DNA from: Fasciolopsis buskii | Lineage: Eukaryota > Platyhelminthes > Trematoda > Plagiorchiida > Fasciolidae | Length of the DNA stretch: 64,000 bases | NCBI GenBank assembly: GCA_008360955.1 | Contig: LUCM01005575.1 | Location: 124,001 to 188,000 of the forward strand | Direction of reading: 5' to 3' | Shown here: in pieces, positions 25,901 through 38,154 of the stretch | Layout of the letters: each line of letters starts with the position of its first letter | Numbering within the stretch: the stretch's first letter is position 1 | Notes under the pieces: generated by a model | What the model saw: the letters and a program-made list of their open reading frames with translations, nothing else | Database searches by the model: none | Told to the model about the DNA's origin: nothing | Program-made: the position numbers and the translations under genes

Positions 25901-28900
25901 TAAAATGAATGAAATCCTGGTGGATTGCCCGAGAGACTTCACAGACAAAGCACAAATCAACCCGTGTCATTACTGCAGAATTAAAACTTTACATCGGACA
26001 CCAGGTGATCACAGCCAAAATGTGCATTAGGCTCATTGATTGATTTGTTTCCGCTACCGTCCGTTCTGGGTGACATGCTCCGGAACAAACAACTATGCCG
26101 TGTGGTACTAAACTCTTGATTCCATCTTTATTCCTTTGAACTCGGGACAAGTGACTTAGGATATCTGTTTGACTGCGACTGGCTGTGTGAGACCAAACTG
26201 GAATTAAGTAAATACAACTTGATTCATCGCAATAATGAATTGCACCAGACAACTTTTACAGAGTTCCCAAATAATTAAGAAGCAACGCTGGTCACAAGGA
26301 CCAGAAAGGGATAGCTACAGACCTGAGACACTGGCAATACTTCTAAAGGCAAATCAGCATGTCTGCCCCTCTGAGATTCGGTAAACACATTAGGTTCTCA
26401 GCTTTCGCAAGCAAAAATAGAAAGCACTGGCTGGAATTCGCAAAATACAGGTTGTACTTTTGGTATTCAGATTTAATCAGGGTGCACCTAGTTGGGTGAC
26501 GGTGGGCTTTTCCTGATTGACCTCCTCAAAAGATGTAGACTGCGAATTCGAGAACCGAGCCACCTTAGGTCATTCGCCGTTTCGAACAGGTTTTCTGCTG
26601 TCAAATCAAATGATCACATCTAGATAGAAATTCCTGGAAATACCTCATCAGTAAAACTGTCAATCAACTTTCAGTCAGTCCATTGTCATGTGCCCTGTTG
26701 ATATTAATCAACAGTAGGTTCGCGTATTACATGCAACATTGCAGTCGTGACGCCCGCATCCATGGGTCAATCGTTTCACTCACAGGTCACGTGCACGTTT
26801 ACCATAGACTGATTACACACTGCCTATTTTTCATATCAGTGCACCAACCAACTAGGTGTTGGCGTGTTGTTATTCACTTTAATCAATCAGATCCGCCAAC
26901 TACATCAGGTAGTCAATAACACCGATGAATGCCCACTTTTTTCATATTGTGGGCTATATAAGCTGCTGACTTCTGGCTAATTTTGAATACTGTTTTTGTA
27001 CCTGTTCATGTCCTCGTTAGGAATTGGACAGTAGAGAAGTCACTAATGAGGACAACTCAAAGGTTTGCACACTGATACAATAAGTCTCAATAAGTTAGCG
27101 TGGCTATCCAGCGCTTCCAAACCATTTCTCATCTGATCCAACACACTCCCACTTCAATAAGTCTAAAATCAGCTTCTTTCATTTCTAATGTATCCGTGCG
27201 ATGTCACTCCTGCAGACGATGCAACGTTTGCAACTTAGGCATCAAGCACCACGTTCGGAACCATGCTAAAAGATCCTGACTTTCACTTCTTCCTTATTAG
27301 CGACCGAACAACAGATTTAGAATTCAAGGAAAGCTGCCGAAGTGAGGAAGTGGCCTACCGGGTGAAAGAATCGAATTCATGGCATTTACGTTGAAAAGCT
27401 ATGCTGTTTACCGCTTGATCTCCGTTGGTCAAAAGTTGACGTAGGGTCAGAAGTCGAGCCAGATACCTTCCGCTCCCGATGAAGCGCTAACACTATGTAG
27501 CTGTTACAGTCACACCTAGTGGTTTCGGTCCGATTACCATCTTTTTCGTTAGGTTAAAGCATACGGCAACTGTGAACAAATGAACATAGCACCCATTGGT
27601 CGGACAGCACCCACTTATTGGGTGGCTCAATTCCTTCATCGAAGCTCTTCGTTTGAACGAAATCTTCTAGCATCTGATCAACCCACAGGTTGACTGGGGT
27701 CGGCTGTTATGCTAAATTTTAGACCGATGTACTAACATTTCTCTAATCGCATATAGGTTCATCCCACTGTCCTCGATTAGGGACGACAACTCACAGCCGA
27801 AAGTCTATGAAACAAAGCTGCCTGGGTTCGAGGAACTGCTTAACGCATGTCCTCACACTATCCATCTCTAAATCACCACTGAGAACTCAAGCATAGAACC
27901 AAAATACTGCCGTTTTATATGAAGCGTTGGTGATCCGAAATGCGTTATATTCACTGAGTGGGACTTGAGTTTGTTAGAATTTAACGATGATTTGAAAACA
28001 AATTGCAAATTGCGCTAACTGGAAGGCCGATGATCCACCACCAGTCGTAGAGATAGCTCAATATGCCACACAAACGATTAAAGTATTTTCTCGACCCGAA
28101 CTTTCTGCATACTTCTTACATTGCGTTTCGTTACATTCGCCTCTCAATAACCAACCTAAAATACCGGGCTTATGTGATTCAATCTGGCTATCCTCCCAGT
28201 AGCCACAAAACCTTTAGGTCATTCGTCTTCAATGGCGGTTCGGTCCCAATGTAAAGACAGTATGAACAGTCGAGCTTAGTGCTCTAGAACCTTTGATCAG
28301 TTTGGTTGCTTGTGGCGTTTCGAATGTACACAAAGTCCTCGAATGAACAAATCACAAATAAAATTCAAGAGTAAATGAGTTTTAATTAGCCAGGAAAATT
28401 TATTAATTGTTCGTAACAGTGGTACTGAACTTGCCAACTAATAACACGCAAACGGATAAACTAATAGAGGACATGCGTTGAATTCTGTGTAGAAGTTTCA
28501 TTCTGTGACCGTTGATCAGCATTGCACAGACAAATAGAATCTCATTTTTACAGCTGAACTACACTGTACAGAAATTGATGAAATTGCACTATCACGTGAA
28601 TGCCTATTCAATTATTCAGGTTGGTGGAAGAAAAACAAGAACCGCCATCCGAAACGGATCGATTTCTCTCTCTTCCTTTCTCTATGTCGCAATTCGGTGA
28701 CACAGAAAGTTGAGTAAATTTTCTGAGTCGACTGTGTATTCGCTTCGAAGTTGAATCATAACAGTTTTCTTACAATAGGGTACAGAGTAGGAATAAATAA
28801 TGTTTAACCAGGAAGTGTTTAATATCTATAATCCGCAATTTCACGATCCCGCATGTGTGATCTTCCTATCCCAATGCACATAGGTTTTTCGTTAGCTGGT

Positions 28901-29390
28901 CAGTCTTCAATGTGCCGGAAACACAGATTTATGAGAACGAAGTAGTTTCATAGGTTAGTGAAATGAACTGACTCGAGGCTGAGTTCGAAGCAAGGCGGTA
29001 GTGATGTGATGCATACTATTAAACCATGTCAAATCCCGGACCAATTGGAAATAAATTATACGTTAAAAGTACCTTCTCAGTTCATTTCTGATGGGATAGT
29101 AATGAAGAGCAATATACAGTGTTAAAGGCTTGTGGAGATACCAAGGAAAAAACAATACGAACTAGTTGTAACACGATTTACATCTTCGTTAGACGGCAAC
29201 TCGCTATTGCCTCGCTCGTTGTCACACATGACCTAGAGTGACCCAGTGATGTTATGGCATCCAACGTTTCAAGTCTAAGGTTGCCACCTGCGTGCAGTTA
29301 ACCCTAGTTATTACAGGACATGTCCCTTCTACTAAACTCATGCTTCAAGCAAGCTATAAGAAAGATGAGCAGGTGCAAATATTTGAATAA
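22980..29390. other. Long stretch without supported gene
   Basis: I see no gene, RNA gene or recognised mobile element. Minus-strand frames at 24855-25204 and plus-strand frames at 26683-26919 and 28063-28254 lack any family motif. A decayed LINE origin for parts of 23.0-25.2 kb is possible but not demonstrable by eye. Confidence 0.35.
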
Positions 29391-29391
29391 C

Positions 29392-29394
<3 letters not shown>

Positions 29395-29429
<35 letters not shown>
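29395..29429. repeat. (AT)n microsatellite
   Basis: Thirty-five bases of perfect alternating AT, seen directly. It lies about 190 bp before the inverted repeat that opens the Penelope-like element. Confidence 0.95.
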
Positions 29430-29436
<7 letters not shown>

Positions 29437-29621
29437 ATCAACTCAGTAGATTCTCGTGCTGTTCTCTATCCTGTTCAGATATCATTCAACACTCAAGTCT
29501 AACAGATTTTGTGGTGTCCTTATATGCGGCAATATACTCAAGACCGAAAATCGAACATAGTCAATGTGCATTCCAACAAATTGCATGACTAATGAACTTT
29601 GGATTTGAGGAAACATAATTT

Positions 29622-29705
29622 GACGAGCAGGCTCGTTTTCAGTGATTCGTACTCATGCCATTACATCACTATATATTTGGAAAAGTTTACTTTAGGAAGG
29701 ATTAG
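29622..29705 (+). repeat. Left inverted terminal repeat of Penelope-like element
   Basis: Begins with the small hairpin acgagc-agg-ctcgt and matches the reverse complement of 30757-30845 over nearly its whole length with a few mismatches and short indels. The hairpin start is shared with the short element at 2.5 kb. Confidence 0.75.
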
Positions 29706-29711
29706 ATGAGC

Positions 29712-30664
29712 GCTCTACTTATACAAACGTTATGTAGATGACACCTTCTGTGTACTCAACCCCTCGACGAAAACTAACCAACTGTTGAACAAGTTCAACT
29801 CGGCTCACGCAAATGTGAAATTCACAACAGAGATGGAGTTGAACAATGAAATAACATTCTTAGATGTACAATTAAGTCGTCGAGAAGACAGCTCAATTCG
29901 ACGATCAGTACACAGGAAAGCCACGTGGAATGAGCAACACATCAACTTTCACAGCTTTGTATTTCTTGATGTGAAGAGGAACCTAATTAGATGTCTCATA
30001 GCCAGAACAAAATAATATGCACAGAAGACACTCTTGAAGCTGAACTGCAGACGGTAAGAGGAGTATTCATTGAAAATGGCCTCCCAAGTAAGTTAATCGA
30101 TAAGATATTAGAGAGGAAAGGAAGTTCCTAGGAGGGCGACGGTGGAGTTAAAGCCAGCATACATATCTCTGCCATTCAAAGGTGACACGCTAGCACAGAC
30201 AGCACGACGAAGACCGACTAGCGCTATTAGTAAGACATTTTGCGCAGCCAACCTTCGAATCTTGTTCAAATCCTGCCCCGTAGTGTCATTACGGTTGAAA
30301 GACAAAGTTCCTGATTCTGCAGCTCACATGTTCCTGTTGGACAATGTACATCGGCCGCACGACCAGGCGCCTGTCTGAACGCATCCGTGAGCACCACCCT
30401 GCATGGTTGGGCACTGAAACAATTGAGTCACTTAGTAGCGCAATCGTTTCGTATCTAGCACAGGCTAAGCACACCGTGAATGTGGTGCAAGCTTTCCGGA
30501 TCTTTTATAACATCAGTGGTCAACAATCTAGGTTGGCAGTGTCGCCTCTTGAGCACTGCGGAAGATGTCGCGATCCGTCCTCACAATCCTTCGCTATGCT
30601 CTCAAAAACGATTTGTTGCTGCGCTTCAACTATCCTGGCCCACCCTCGATCCCAATGTAAACCC
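29712..30664 (+). pseudogene. Penelope-like RT 3' half plus GIY-YIG endonuclease
   Basis: Starting in mid-RT, the plus strand reads KRYVDDTFCVLN (YVDD at 29731-29742), then KFTTEMELNNEITFLDVQLS and RRSVHRKATWNEQHINFHS, which is the Penelope-like RT palm and thumb. After stops near 30013-30060 comes LPFKGDTLAQTARRRP and then LRILFKSCPVVSLRLKDKVP, the family's connector. A frameshift near 30330 leads into YIGRTTRRLSERIREHHPAW (from 30347), the GIY-YIG endonuclease core with its conserved Arg region. Another shift leads to AEDVAIRPHNPSLCSQKRFV, the usual C-terminal block. The endonuclease would nick target DNA for RT priming. At least two frameshifts and several stops make this copy inactive. 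The RT N-terminal half is absent. Confidence 0.85.
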
Positions 30665-30756
30665 TAGACCATAAAACACTTAACACAACACGTTCTTGTG
30701 TATTCAGGTTATACATGTAATACCACAAGTCCCTTCCCCGTCCATATTTTTATCTG

Positions 30757-30845
30757 ACTAATCCAATCCTTCCTAAAGTATTTTTTTCCAAATATATAGT
30801 GAATCAATGGCATGAGTACGAATCACTGAAGACGAGCCTGTTCGC
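30757..30845 (-). repeat. Right inverted terminal repeat of Penelope-like element
   Basis: Inverted partner of 29622-29705, lying about 90 bp after the end of the endonuclease coding region. Read on the minus strand it starts with the same gagcct/ggctc hairpin region followed by ttcagtgattcgtactcatg. Confidence 0.75.
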
Positions 30846-31660
30846 CAAACTGTTTTCTCAATGTGCTCAGTGGGAATTTTCAAGGAAATTCGGGTTTATT
30901 TCACGCTTGTGTAGTATGCGTGCGCTGGAACAACGATCTTCGGAGAGGTTGTACTACCGCTGCGAAACCCTCAAAGCCAATGTGAACTGGAGCCCAGTAG
31001 GCAGATTTCAATTTGTTTGTCCTTGCAGATCGGACGCGCAATCATCTCTTGAATTTCATTGCCCCGGCATACCGTAATCTGTTCCATAATCCTGTTTGAC
31101 GATTCTTTGCAAGAACTAAATCGCAGAACATTTTGGCGCTATCAGGGTATCGTTATAATAGAGCTTCAAGTTCAAAGTCAAGAACTCGACACCACATATT
31201 CGAGTGCGAGCGCAATTCTATAAAGTTCGAGGATCTAGTCGATTCAGGACGACAGAAATCGATTTTCACAGTGTCCTGGATTACGCCAAATCAAGTATTA
31301 TTTTGTCCCCCTCCCTCCATCCCCGCTGATCATGTCTCCGAAGAGATTTATTGAAATGACCTGCTCAATATGTGATGCGGACACCCCTTGTTGCCACAGC
31401 GTATACGGTAATAAAGTGTTTGCTGTGGAAGTGGGAAGTTTGGAGAACAGGCTCCGGGCCGACCTTTGGGTTTTGTCTTGTGAATGTCGCATTTTGCTTG
31501 GGACATCTGTTGAATACGCGCTCATGAGGTCGTCTAGCGTTCTGCACATTTCAGACGAGTGTAAATGCAACGACCTTCAAAGGAGCAGTGGGTCCGCACT
31601 TGTCGTAACGTACAAGAAAGATATCTGCTCTAATGCTGATAACCGATTCCATTAATATCG
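30846..31660. other. Open frames without recognised product
   Basis: Plus-strand frames at 30799-31077, 31133-31354 and 31332-31655 are longer than the local average. The last contains several Cys residues (CSICDADTPCC, then DECKCN), but no known domain spacing is evident. They may be old retroelement sequence or chance openings. No splice-site pair supports a gene. Confidence 0.25.
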
Positions 31661-31735
31661 GTCGGCTGGCGTTGGTCGAGCGGCAAACATTGTGACATTT
31701 AAATTTGAAGGTTGTTATTTTGAATCCTGCCACCA
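31661..31735 (+). repeat. tRNA-like SINE head (Leu/Ser-like)
   Basis: The plus strand holds an A-box-like ttggtcgagcgg (31672-31683) and a B-box-like gttattttgaatcc about 40 nt later. The end tgccacc can pair with the start of the unit. The anticodon and T stems are not well formed, so this is a decayed tRNA-derived repeat, not a functional tRNA gene. Its relation to the SINEs at 34.1 and 49.6 kb is uncertain. Confidence 0.4.
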
Positions 31736-31739
31736 TAAG

Positions 31740-33730
31740 ATAAACTCTTTACTTAGTGGCTCTCGGCTGACCATGGTCTAATTATCGAAGATGATACATA
31801 TCGTCAAGTCAGTGTGAAGAAACTAAAGAAGGAATAACTCAAGAGAGAGTAATCAAATCAACCGGACATCAAATGTCGTTCACCGATTAAAAGCGAACTA
31901 TTTATTTCAATCCTTAGTGGTCCAGACTTATTGGTTGAATAGTCCACCGATCAAACCGGACCGGGTTGAATAAGAAACAAGAAGGATAGGACACTACAGA
32001 AGGATGATGTCTGGCAAAGTAAGCCGGAACCCGTCAGCAATCCGTTTACAATTCCAAAAATGCTCTAATCCGACTACATTGACAAATATAACCCGTTGTT
32101 TTTCCTTTCACCGCCGGATCCACCGACAGAGGGAGGTTCAAATGATTATATCAGGCGAACGTTAAATACTCCAGACAAAACATTGGGAGGAACTGACGAA
32201 AATCTTCGAAATTGTTTAATCATACTCAAACGATGTGGCGACGGTCGAAACAACTGGAGCACTTAGTTTGTCCTCAGACTTTGTCAATGGCCAAAATCAA
32301 TCCAGCAGCACGCAAACACAGTGCACATGATGAAATAGCATCGAGTTAACGGACGCAGATTATCGAGTCTAGATGGAAACGAGAAAACACGGCCACAGGT
32401 GTATCGCATTAGGACAATCGAACGGAAAGTCAGAACAAATCACCACTACGTGACGGCACCATTTGGGGGTGCCATAAATTAGACAAGGTTTCAAGGCCAC
32501 CGCTAAGAAATCACCATCCTGGCATAGGCAGCAAGTATGTCCTTAGCTGTGACCATTGTTAATAGGTATTCCCGTTGCACACCTGCCGTGGTATTGATTA
32601 CTAATCACAAATACATCCTAGTTCCAGTCGGTATTCTGTTGATTGCGGAGAGCGAATGAAGATCTGACAAACAGCAAATCAACTGGATAAGACAATAGCG
32701 AATTGTCGAAAATCGATCAGACTTTGAAGATAGGATGTTGGAAACAAGTTGACTTTCACGATACCATAAAAACCCCATTATCCCATGCGAAAAAGACAAC
32801 GAACAGCAAACGAATTCGTCCATGGTAACCTTAATCAAGTTTGATAAAAAAAATTATGAAGTAGGAGTGATAGATCTCAAAAAATATCCGTGCATCAAAA
32901 AGATTTCGTGTTTAGGGGACTCGGTTTAATTTACTGTCAAAAAGAATGTGTTAGGTATCCTTTTTCGCTGATACTAGGGTATCAGTAAAACAATGACTTC
33001 CATTCGCTCGCATTGGACCTTTTAGCAGAAACCGATAAGTCGACAAGAATGACCAATACCAAGTTGATCTGTTCCCAATCAAGAAAAAAGGAAATCCAGC
33101 AGTTTAGCTGTACAAATTAAAAGAACATTCCATGCCTTAATAACCAAACCTAATTTATAATTCTATATATGCAGTCCCAGTTTCGGCTGTTATAACCATT
33201 AATCTTGCAAGAATGCGCTCGACTCAAGGATTAGGGGAAATCAACTACATAGAATAGGAAATAATTCGAATACAAGAACCCATAAACGATGAGGTTTAGC
33301 CATACCGCAAATTGTGCCCAACCATCAACTGGAGGGATCTCGTGGATCCCAACCCCATAATTTGCACATATACAAACCAAACTACTAGTCTCATAATTTT
33401 TACTCATGTCATTGGCACGTCATTTCCAATTATCTTCCACACATTACCCGTCTCAAAGAACAGCGTACAACGAACCAGTCGTTTTGTGGACATGCAAAGA
33501 ACATGTCCCAGCCGCCTTAACCCATTCCGATTCACTACGACAAGTACAGTAGGCATAACATTTCAGTTACCGACGCAATTCTCCCATCATATTTTACTAA
33601 CAATACAAAAGAAATGGTGGTCACACAACAAACGTGTTCACACACTATTTCTCAACACTAATGTTTCTGAGACGTATAGCAACACCGACTTCACTGCCCC
33701 TATATGTTTGCTCGACCTTCGATTGATAAC
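31740..33730. other. Stretch without supported gene
   Basis: No recognised motif on either strand. A 152-residue plus-strand frame (33312-33770) has low-information, Thr/Ser/Phe-rich sequence and overlaps the RTE-like fragment at its end, so it is treated as chance. Confidence 0.35.
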
Positions 33731-33736
33731 CGGGTG

Positions 33737-34040
33737 TCACGAAGATCCCACAGATGCCTCAAATTCGTGAATTCCAATCGGAACTTCCGTGTGTATGAAA
33801 GCATTGCAACCGATATGCAACGCACATGGTGAGATACAACTGTCCAAGTAATTCAACCTGTCTACTTTACCCAGCTCTCTTCTAACAACAAGGTCCCGAT
33901 TCGAACCAATCAGTCCTGCAACATTTTTCACCTCCACGGTGCAAAACGCTACCAATACACATCTATACCATTGTTTGGACGATCGAAGAAAAAGTCCAAC
34001 CTGTTTGTCTTCACTCAGCAGCAAAACGTCGTCAGAATAC
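33737..34040 (-). pseudogene. RTE-like LINE reverse transcriptase fragment, split by a SINE
   Basis: On the minus strand the catalytic box YSDDVLLLSEDKQVG (YSDD at 34028-34039) is followed, after decayed sequence, by GSNRDLVVRRELGKVDRLNY and LDSCISP. This matches the RTE-type order YADD, then 'KCKVLLQDW', then 'V..F.YLGSCIS'. The KCKVLLQDW block itself is badly damaged. The frame then runs out near 33740. Immediately upstream of YSDD lies the A-rich tail of a SINE (34041-34213), so an insertion separated this fragment from the rest of the RT. It belongs to the same broad group as the LINE at 41-44 kb but is more diverged from it than a recent copy would be. Confidence 0.65.
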
Positions 34041-34213
34041 TTTTTTATCTTTTTACTTCCTTTATTAATGAAACAACAATGTACATCAGCTTTCAGGAAA
34101 GGGGACGTGACCAACAGAGGGCAGCCAAGTGGGGAAGTTGACCGGGGGCGGGAGGATTCGAATCCGAGACGTTCACATCCAAACGCCACGACCTTATCCG
34201 TTTGGCCACCGCC
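34041..34213 (-). repeat. tRNA-derived SINE, copy A
   Basis: Read on the minus strand the unit starts ggcggtggccaaacggataa. tggccaaacgg is an exact match to the RNA polymerase III A-box pattern (TRGYNNARNNG). About 35 nt further on, gattcgaatcc matches the B box with one change. The first and last parts of the tRNA-like head (ggcggtg and tcccgcc) can pair as an acceptor stem. The body continues ggtcaacttccccac and ends with attaataaaggaag and an A-rich tail. The same head, body and tail recur at 49582-49754. The anticodon arm is degenerate. It is a retroposon that would use LINE machinery to move. Confidence 0.75.
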
Positions 34214-37200
34214 GGACAGTCGGATAGTTCCCCGACTGAATAAACGACAACATCAGAAGGGGAATTCGTAACCAGGTTCACTCTACTTATTCGGGTACAA
34301 CACAAAGGTTGGAGTTCTTGGGAATTATTAGTAGAAAATAATGTCGCTGATCGGTTATTCAGGTTTGCAGACTGAAGAACGTTTTGTTGAGACTTTGCGG
34401 TTAACTGACGATATTACGGAAAACTAATATGTAAGGCTGGGACCGTTTCTCCGGAACATTTAGTGCACCTTCTGTGTAAGAGTCTTAAGGTTGTGGAAAC
34501 AACTCGTACAGCAATCAGTGTTAGCCGGAAACGTTGCGCAGGCTGTACCGACCTAGGGAAAGGAAAACTCGTCTTAATTTCCGGTTAAATTGGGACCCAC
34601 TCACATACCACACAGATGTACCGAACCAACTGAGCTGCTGCGATACGACAAACGCGAATCATGTGAGTGAAAGGCCCTGCCGAGTAACTACTATTGCAAT
34701 AGCGTCGTTAATCACTTCCAAATGGGTTAAGTAGCGTCCCAGAAGGGCTTCTATAACACCAAGCTCTTTGTTTCATCCGAAATTCTGAGTGGAAAAATGT
34801 TGAGAAAGCACAACATACGGCAGGTACATTGCCAGTATAAATGCACAACAGAACTGTATAAGAATTGACTCTCCAGGCGAAAAAAACTCGCACGCCTAGC
34901 TAATAAATGGCACCACTGAACTGCCGGCCACTGTGGTTTTCACAGGTTCGTTCTAGGTGGCCATGCAACGAGGCCGAAGTCATACGGGATATTTCAGGTA
35001 GTTTTCTCGTATATTAGTCTCCGCGTAACCAACTTTTGTAAATGCTGGTGCCTCGTTTGCACAAGTCTGAATAAAAAGTGGACTCGTGCAATAAACAAGT
35101 AATTGCTTCTCTGTTGATGACCACCAATGTGTGGCCCATTTATCGGACAACCGTTACTGAATACCGACTGTTATTACACAAGTATGAACATCGTACTGAA
35201 TTCACTCGTAACATGGTCGATTTGCTTCAGCCAATCAGACTCGGGATCTGAATTGCATATGTTGGTTGACTTGTTCCTCGCAGTGGCCCTGGGTGGACGC
35301 ATTCGAATGCATTTGCAACTAGCGAATTTCACTTGTTGCTTGCATATTCCTGTATGAACAAAACCGCTCATATGCTGAATAAGACACGTTCTACACGAGT
35401 TGATGGGCGAGACGTACTGCGGATATAGCACGGAAACTGCTATAGTCGGATAAACTTGTTAAACACCTCAGGGTAACCCAAAGACCTTTTTCTCTTAGAT
35501 GGACAGAACCAGCGAACTCACTGACCGCAGGACCCTTCCATATCACCAGCACATTCACATGCTCACGTTGACCAGAAAGTTGAAAAATTGGATGGTCTGG
35601 ACACAGGCCATTACCCGATGCACCAAAGCGAACACTGAAGAACCCGGATCAGATAACTCTCGTTACAACTCGTCTCACTTCTGGTTAAATGTCATTCTTA
35701 CTTCCCTCTTCTAACGTATTAGGCATTTCACTGGAACCGATTCGTTCCCCCCATGTTCAGTGAATTCTTGAACATGCAGCGGCTACCGTAGCCGCATCAC
35801 CAAAACCTGAGTTAATTGCTTAATTCGTTTACGTGCCAGTGGCCCGATGACCGTGATTTTAGCAACCATAAGCGGGTGACGGAGATTTTCCCCAGAGAAT
35901 TCAACATCTCGTGGATATCGATTTCGGAAGTCCCATTAGACCGGCCCGATTTAAACCATCGGCCGCGGGTTGTTAGATCGTTGTGTTTGTATCTTTGATC
36001 GCAATAAAGTGAAGTAAGCTACATCTGACATTCCGGAAAGACGTGCCTACAACATGGCGTTCAATACATGCAGAAGAATTAGGGATTTTCTGACCGATGA
36101 CCTTAAGTACCGTTTTTCTAACGCACTACGAGAACGTGAAGGACCTGATTTGATAGACTGATAGGTTATCGCCACCACCTGAGACTCTCTGTTGAACTCC
36201 TACTTAAGCTAGCCTTGTCACAAAGGGCGACAATGAAAAAAACGGAACATAGAAGTGGCTTGGCTAAAGACAATGCGCCAACCCCATGTGTGAAAACCAC
36301 GGAAAAAGCAACCCGGTGAATAGCATAAAGAAGCGAAACTCTCACGGCAAGCCTTACAGTGGTTGAAGCTCAATTGTTCAATCGACGTTTTGTAATCGGC
36401 ATTTCTTAACACATGCATCATGCACGTAGAATGGGAAAGGATTGCTAGGGGCATTCAGCGCGGCATTAAATGAGATTCGAATAACGTCTCGGAAGCATCT
36501 AGCGAAGTTCCCGCTTTTGATGTTCAGAAGAGGATTCATAAACCCCCTGCAAAAATTACAATACCTGGTCAAAGATCCGTTATTCATGTTTAGGTAGACG
36601 AACATCCCTAGTCGAGGTTGTCGTTGAAGGGTTGTCCAGAAAAAGCCCAAACGAAACTATAAATCCAGCCTCTCAGTATATGTGCACACCATCGTCGTCT
36701 TACAGAACCTGCCTTAACCCTGTTTAGACCATCCGTTTTCTAAGGATCACAGAAGCGTTAAAACAGCTTATGCAACCCTGCTGAAAAAGTGCTCTAAACA
36801 TGGAGAATACCGACAGCGGGTATTGACCAACACGACAAGTACGTTTGTATGCTGGAGAAGTCGATGAAGAGATGAATCTACTGACTGAATAAGCAGAAGA
36901 CCCGGCTCTTAAAACGGCAAAGTACCAGTAACTTATTTTACTTCTTTGAAGCCACACCATAAGCAACATCGGCAGTCCAAAACCGTAAACAAACGGCAAG
37001 TCGGAAATATATCAAGTAGACTATGAAAAGATATGGAAACATCTCTCATTGGGCTGGCTGGCGTAGATCGAGTAAAACTGGGAGTTTGAGATGTTCGGGA
37101 GTAAGTAACATCGCTAAAAACCAGCCAGTGGCGCTCTTGCATTCAACGGCTTCCCTCCTTTTGAGCTATTTCTACTCGCTCCATTGACGATCTTATATTC

Positions 37201-38030
37201 TTAATTTACGGTACTGAAGTGGAGAACAAAACCAGAGCTCATCAGTGAAGAGTTATTGGCTGTAAAGTCTGGAACTGAAAAGTAGGCTGCCAACATCCCA
37301 ACAGAACTTGGCTCCAGCATTCGCCGATCACTTACCAATCTATCCTACAAATTTCTTGTCAACGATCACCTAAATGCACAGGTAGATTGACTCTAACGTC
37401 TTTCGAGCAGTGCGTGTGACCATTATAGATCTAACGGCCGAAGCTGTTGAATGGAAAGTCGTCTTAGAACCTTAAGGCGAACAATGCTAAGCTGCTCAAA
37501 AAAACTACGTCATGGCAACACCTCTGTTATTTTAGAGAGCAGAAATACAATGTCTTTATACCAGCAACTTTCCCCAACTTGTTTCTGGTTAAATAATCTT
37601 TTTTGCATCGAAATACTGCCTGAAAACATGAGGACACTGCGGCCTATTCAAATCTATAATTTAACCCGACTGTGTTTTGCCCAAGCTGATGGCTACCAAG
37701 TTTATGATTGCATGAGGACTCGTAAATCACAAGGTCTCCAAAACAGTTGGACCGCACAGTATCATCGATACGCACTTTAAAAATGTGCTGCAATCACACA
37801 TGATATATTCTCGTTGCTACCAGTGACATTTTCGTACTCCCCGATGTTCAAGTCTGATGGAAAAAGTGGACCAATAAGTAAAAGTACGTCCTAAAGACTG
37901 TCCCTTGCTCAGTAAGAAAACAGTTAAATAAGGTTAAAAGTCCCATTTGTTGCAAATCTTGTCATCCAACATTACTGGGGTAAAACGCCGCGAGCCAGAA
38001 TTCACCAGTGGAAATGAGCAAAAAAATGTT
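34214..38030. other. Stretch without supported gene
   Basis: The first ~100 bases may be the other side of the RT interrupted by the SINE (minus-strand VYSVGELSDC), but this is weak. The rest shows no recognised coding, RNA or repeat feature. Minus-strand frames at 36378-37142 lack any family motif. Confidence 0.35.
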
Positions 38031-38034
38031 TCCA

Positions 38035-38040
38035 TTTAAT
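38035..38040 (-). promoter_or_regulatory. Possible poly(A) signal for the PPP1R15-like gene
   Basis: ATTAAA on the minus strand (TTTAAT on the plus strand), about 115 bases after the stop codon of the PPP1R15-like exon. It is a common variant polyadenylation hexamer, but six-base matches are frequent by chance. Confidence 0.3.
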
Positions 38041-38154
38041 CGGACAGCAAATAAAGATTCCAAAATAGAATACTAATATCTGGGCAACTGAATATCACAG
38101 CATAATTTTTGTACAACTTTACATCAAGGTAAGTAGGCAGTAGGCTGGATGCCT

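Larger units (their letters stand above)
29622..30845 (+). mobile_element. Truncated Penelope-like element bounded by inverted repeats
   Basis: About 1.2 kb. The left end (29622-29705) and the right end (about 30757-30845) are inverted copies of about 85 bp. The left reads gacgagcaggctcg then ttcagtgattcgtactcatg; the right, reverse-complemented, reads caggctcgtcttcagtgatt then cgtactcatgccatt. Both copies contain tatatttggaaaa and tttaggaaggatt blocks. The left repeat stops immediately before a 5'-truncated RT that starts at its catalytic box. Penelope-like elements are known for terminal repeats in direct or inverted orientation and for 5' truncation, so the architecture fits that family. 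No clear target-site duplication was found. Confidence 0.75.

Noticed and set aside
29622..30845. Hammerhead ribozyme in the Penelope-like termini
   Set aside because: Such ribozymes are known in some Penelope-like elements. I looked for CTGANGA followed by a stem and GAAA on both strands here and at other CTGATGA sites in the window, and found no arrangement with a plausible stem II.
33312..33770. 152-residue plus-strand open frame as a gene
   Set aside because: Low-information Thr/Ser/Phe-rich translation without motifs, overlapping a better-supported minus-strand RT fragment.
34141..34213. Functional tRNA gene
   Set aside because: A and B boxes are present but the anticodon and T stems do not pair properly, and the unit continues into a shared SINE body and A-rich tail.
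38121..38140. Plus-strand splice donor (atcaag|gtaagtag)
   Set aside because: Strong consensus, but there is no plus-strand coding sequence before it and it lies in the 3' flank of the minus-strand PPP1R15-like gene.
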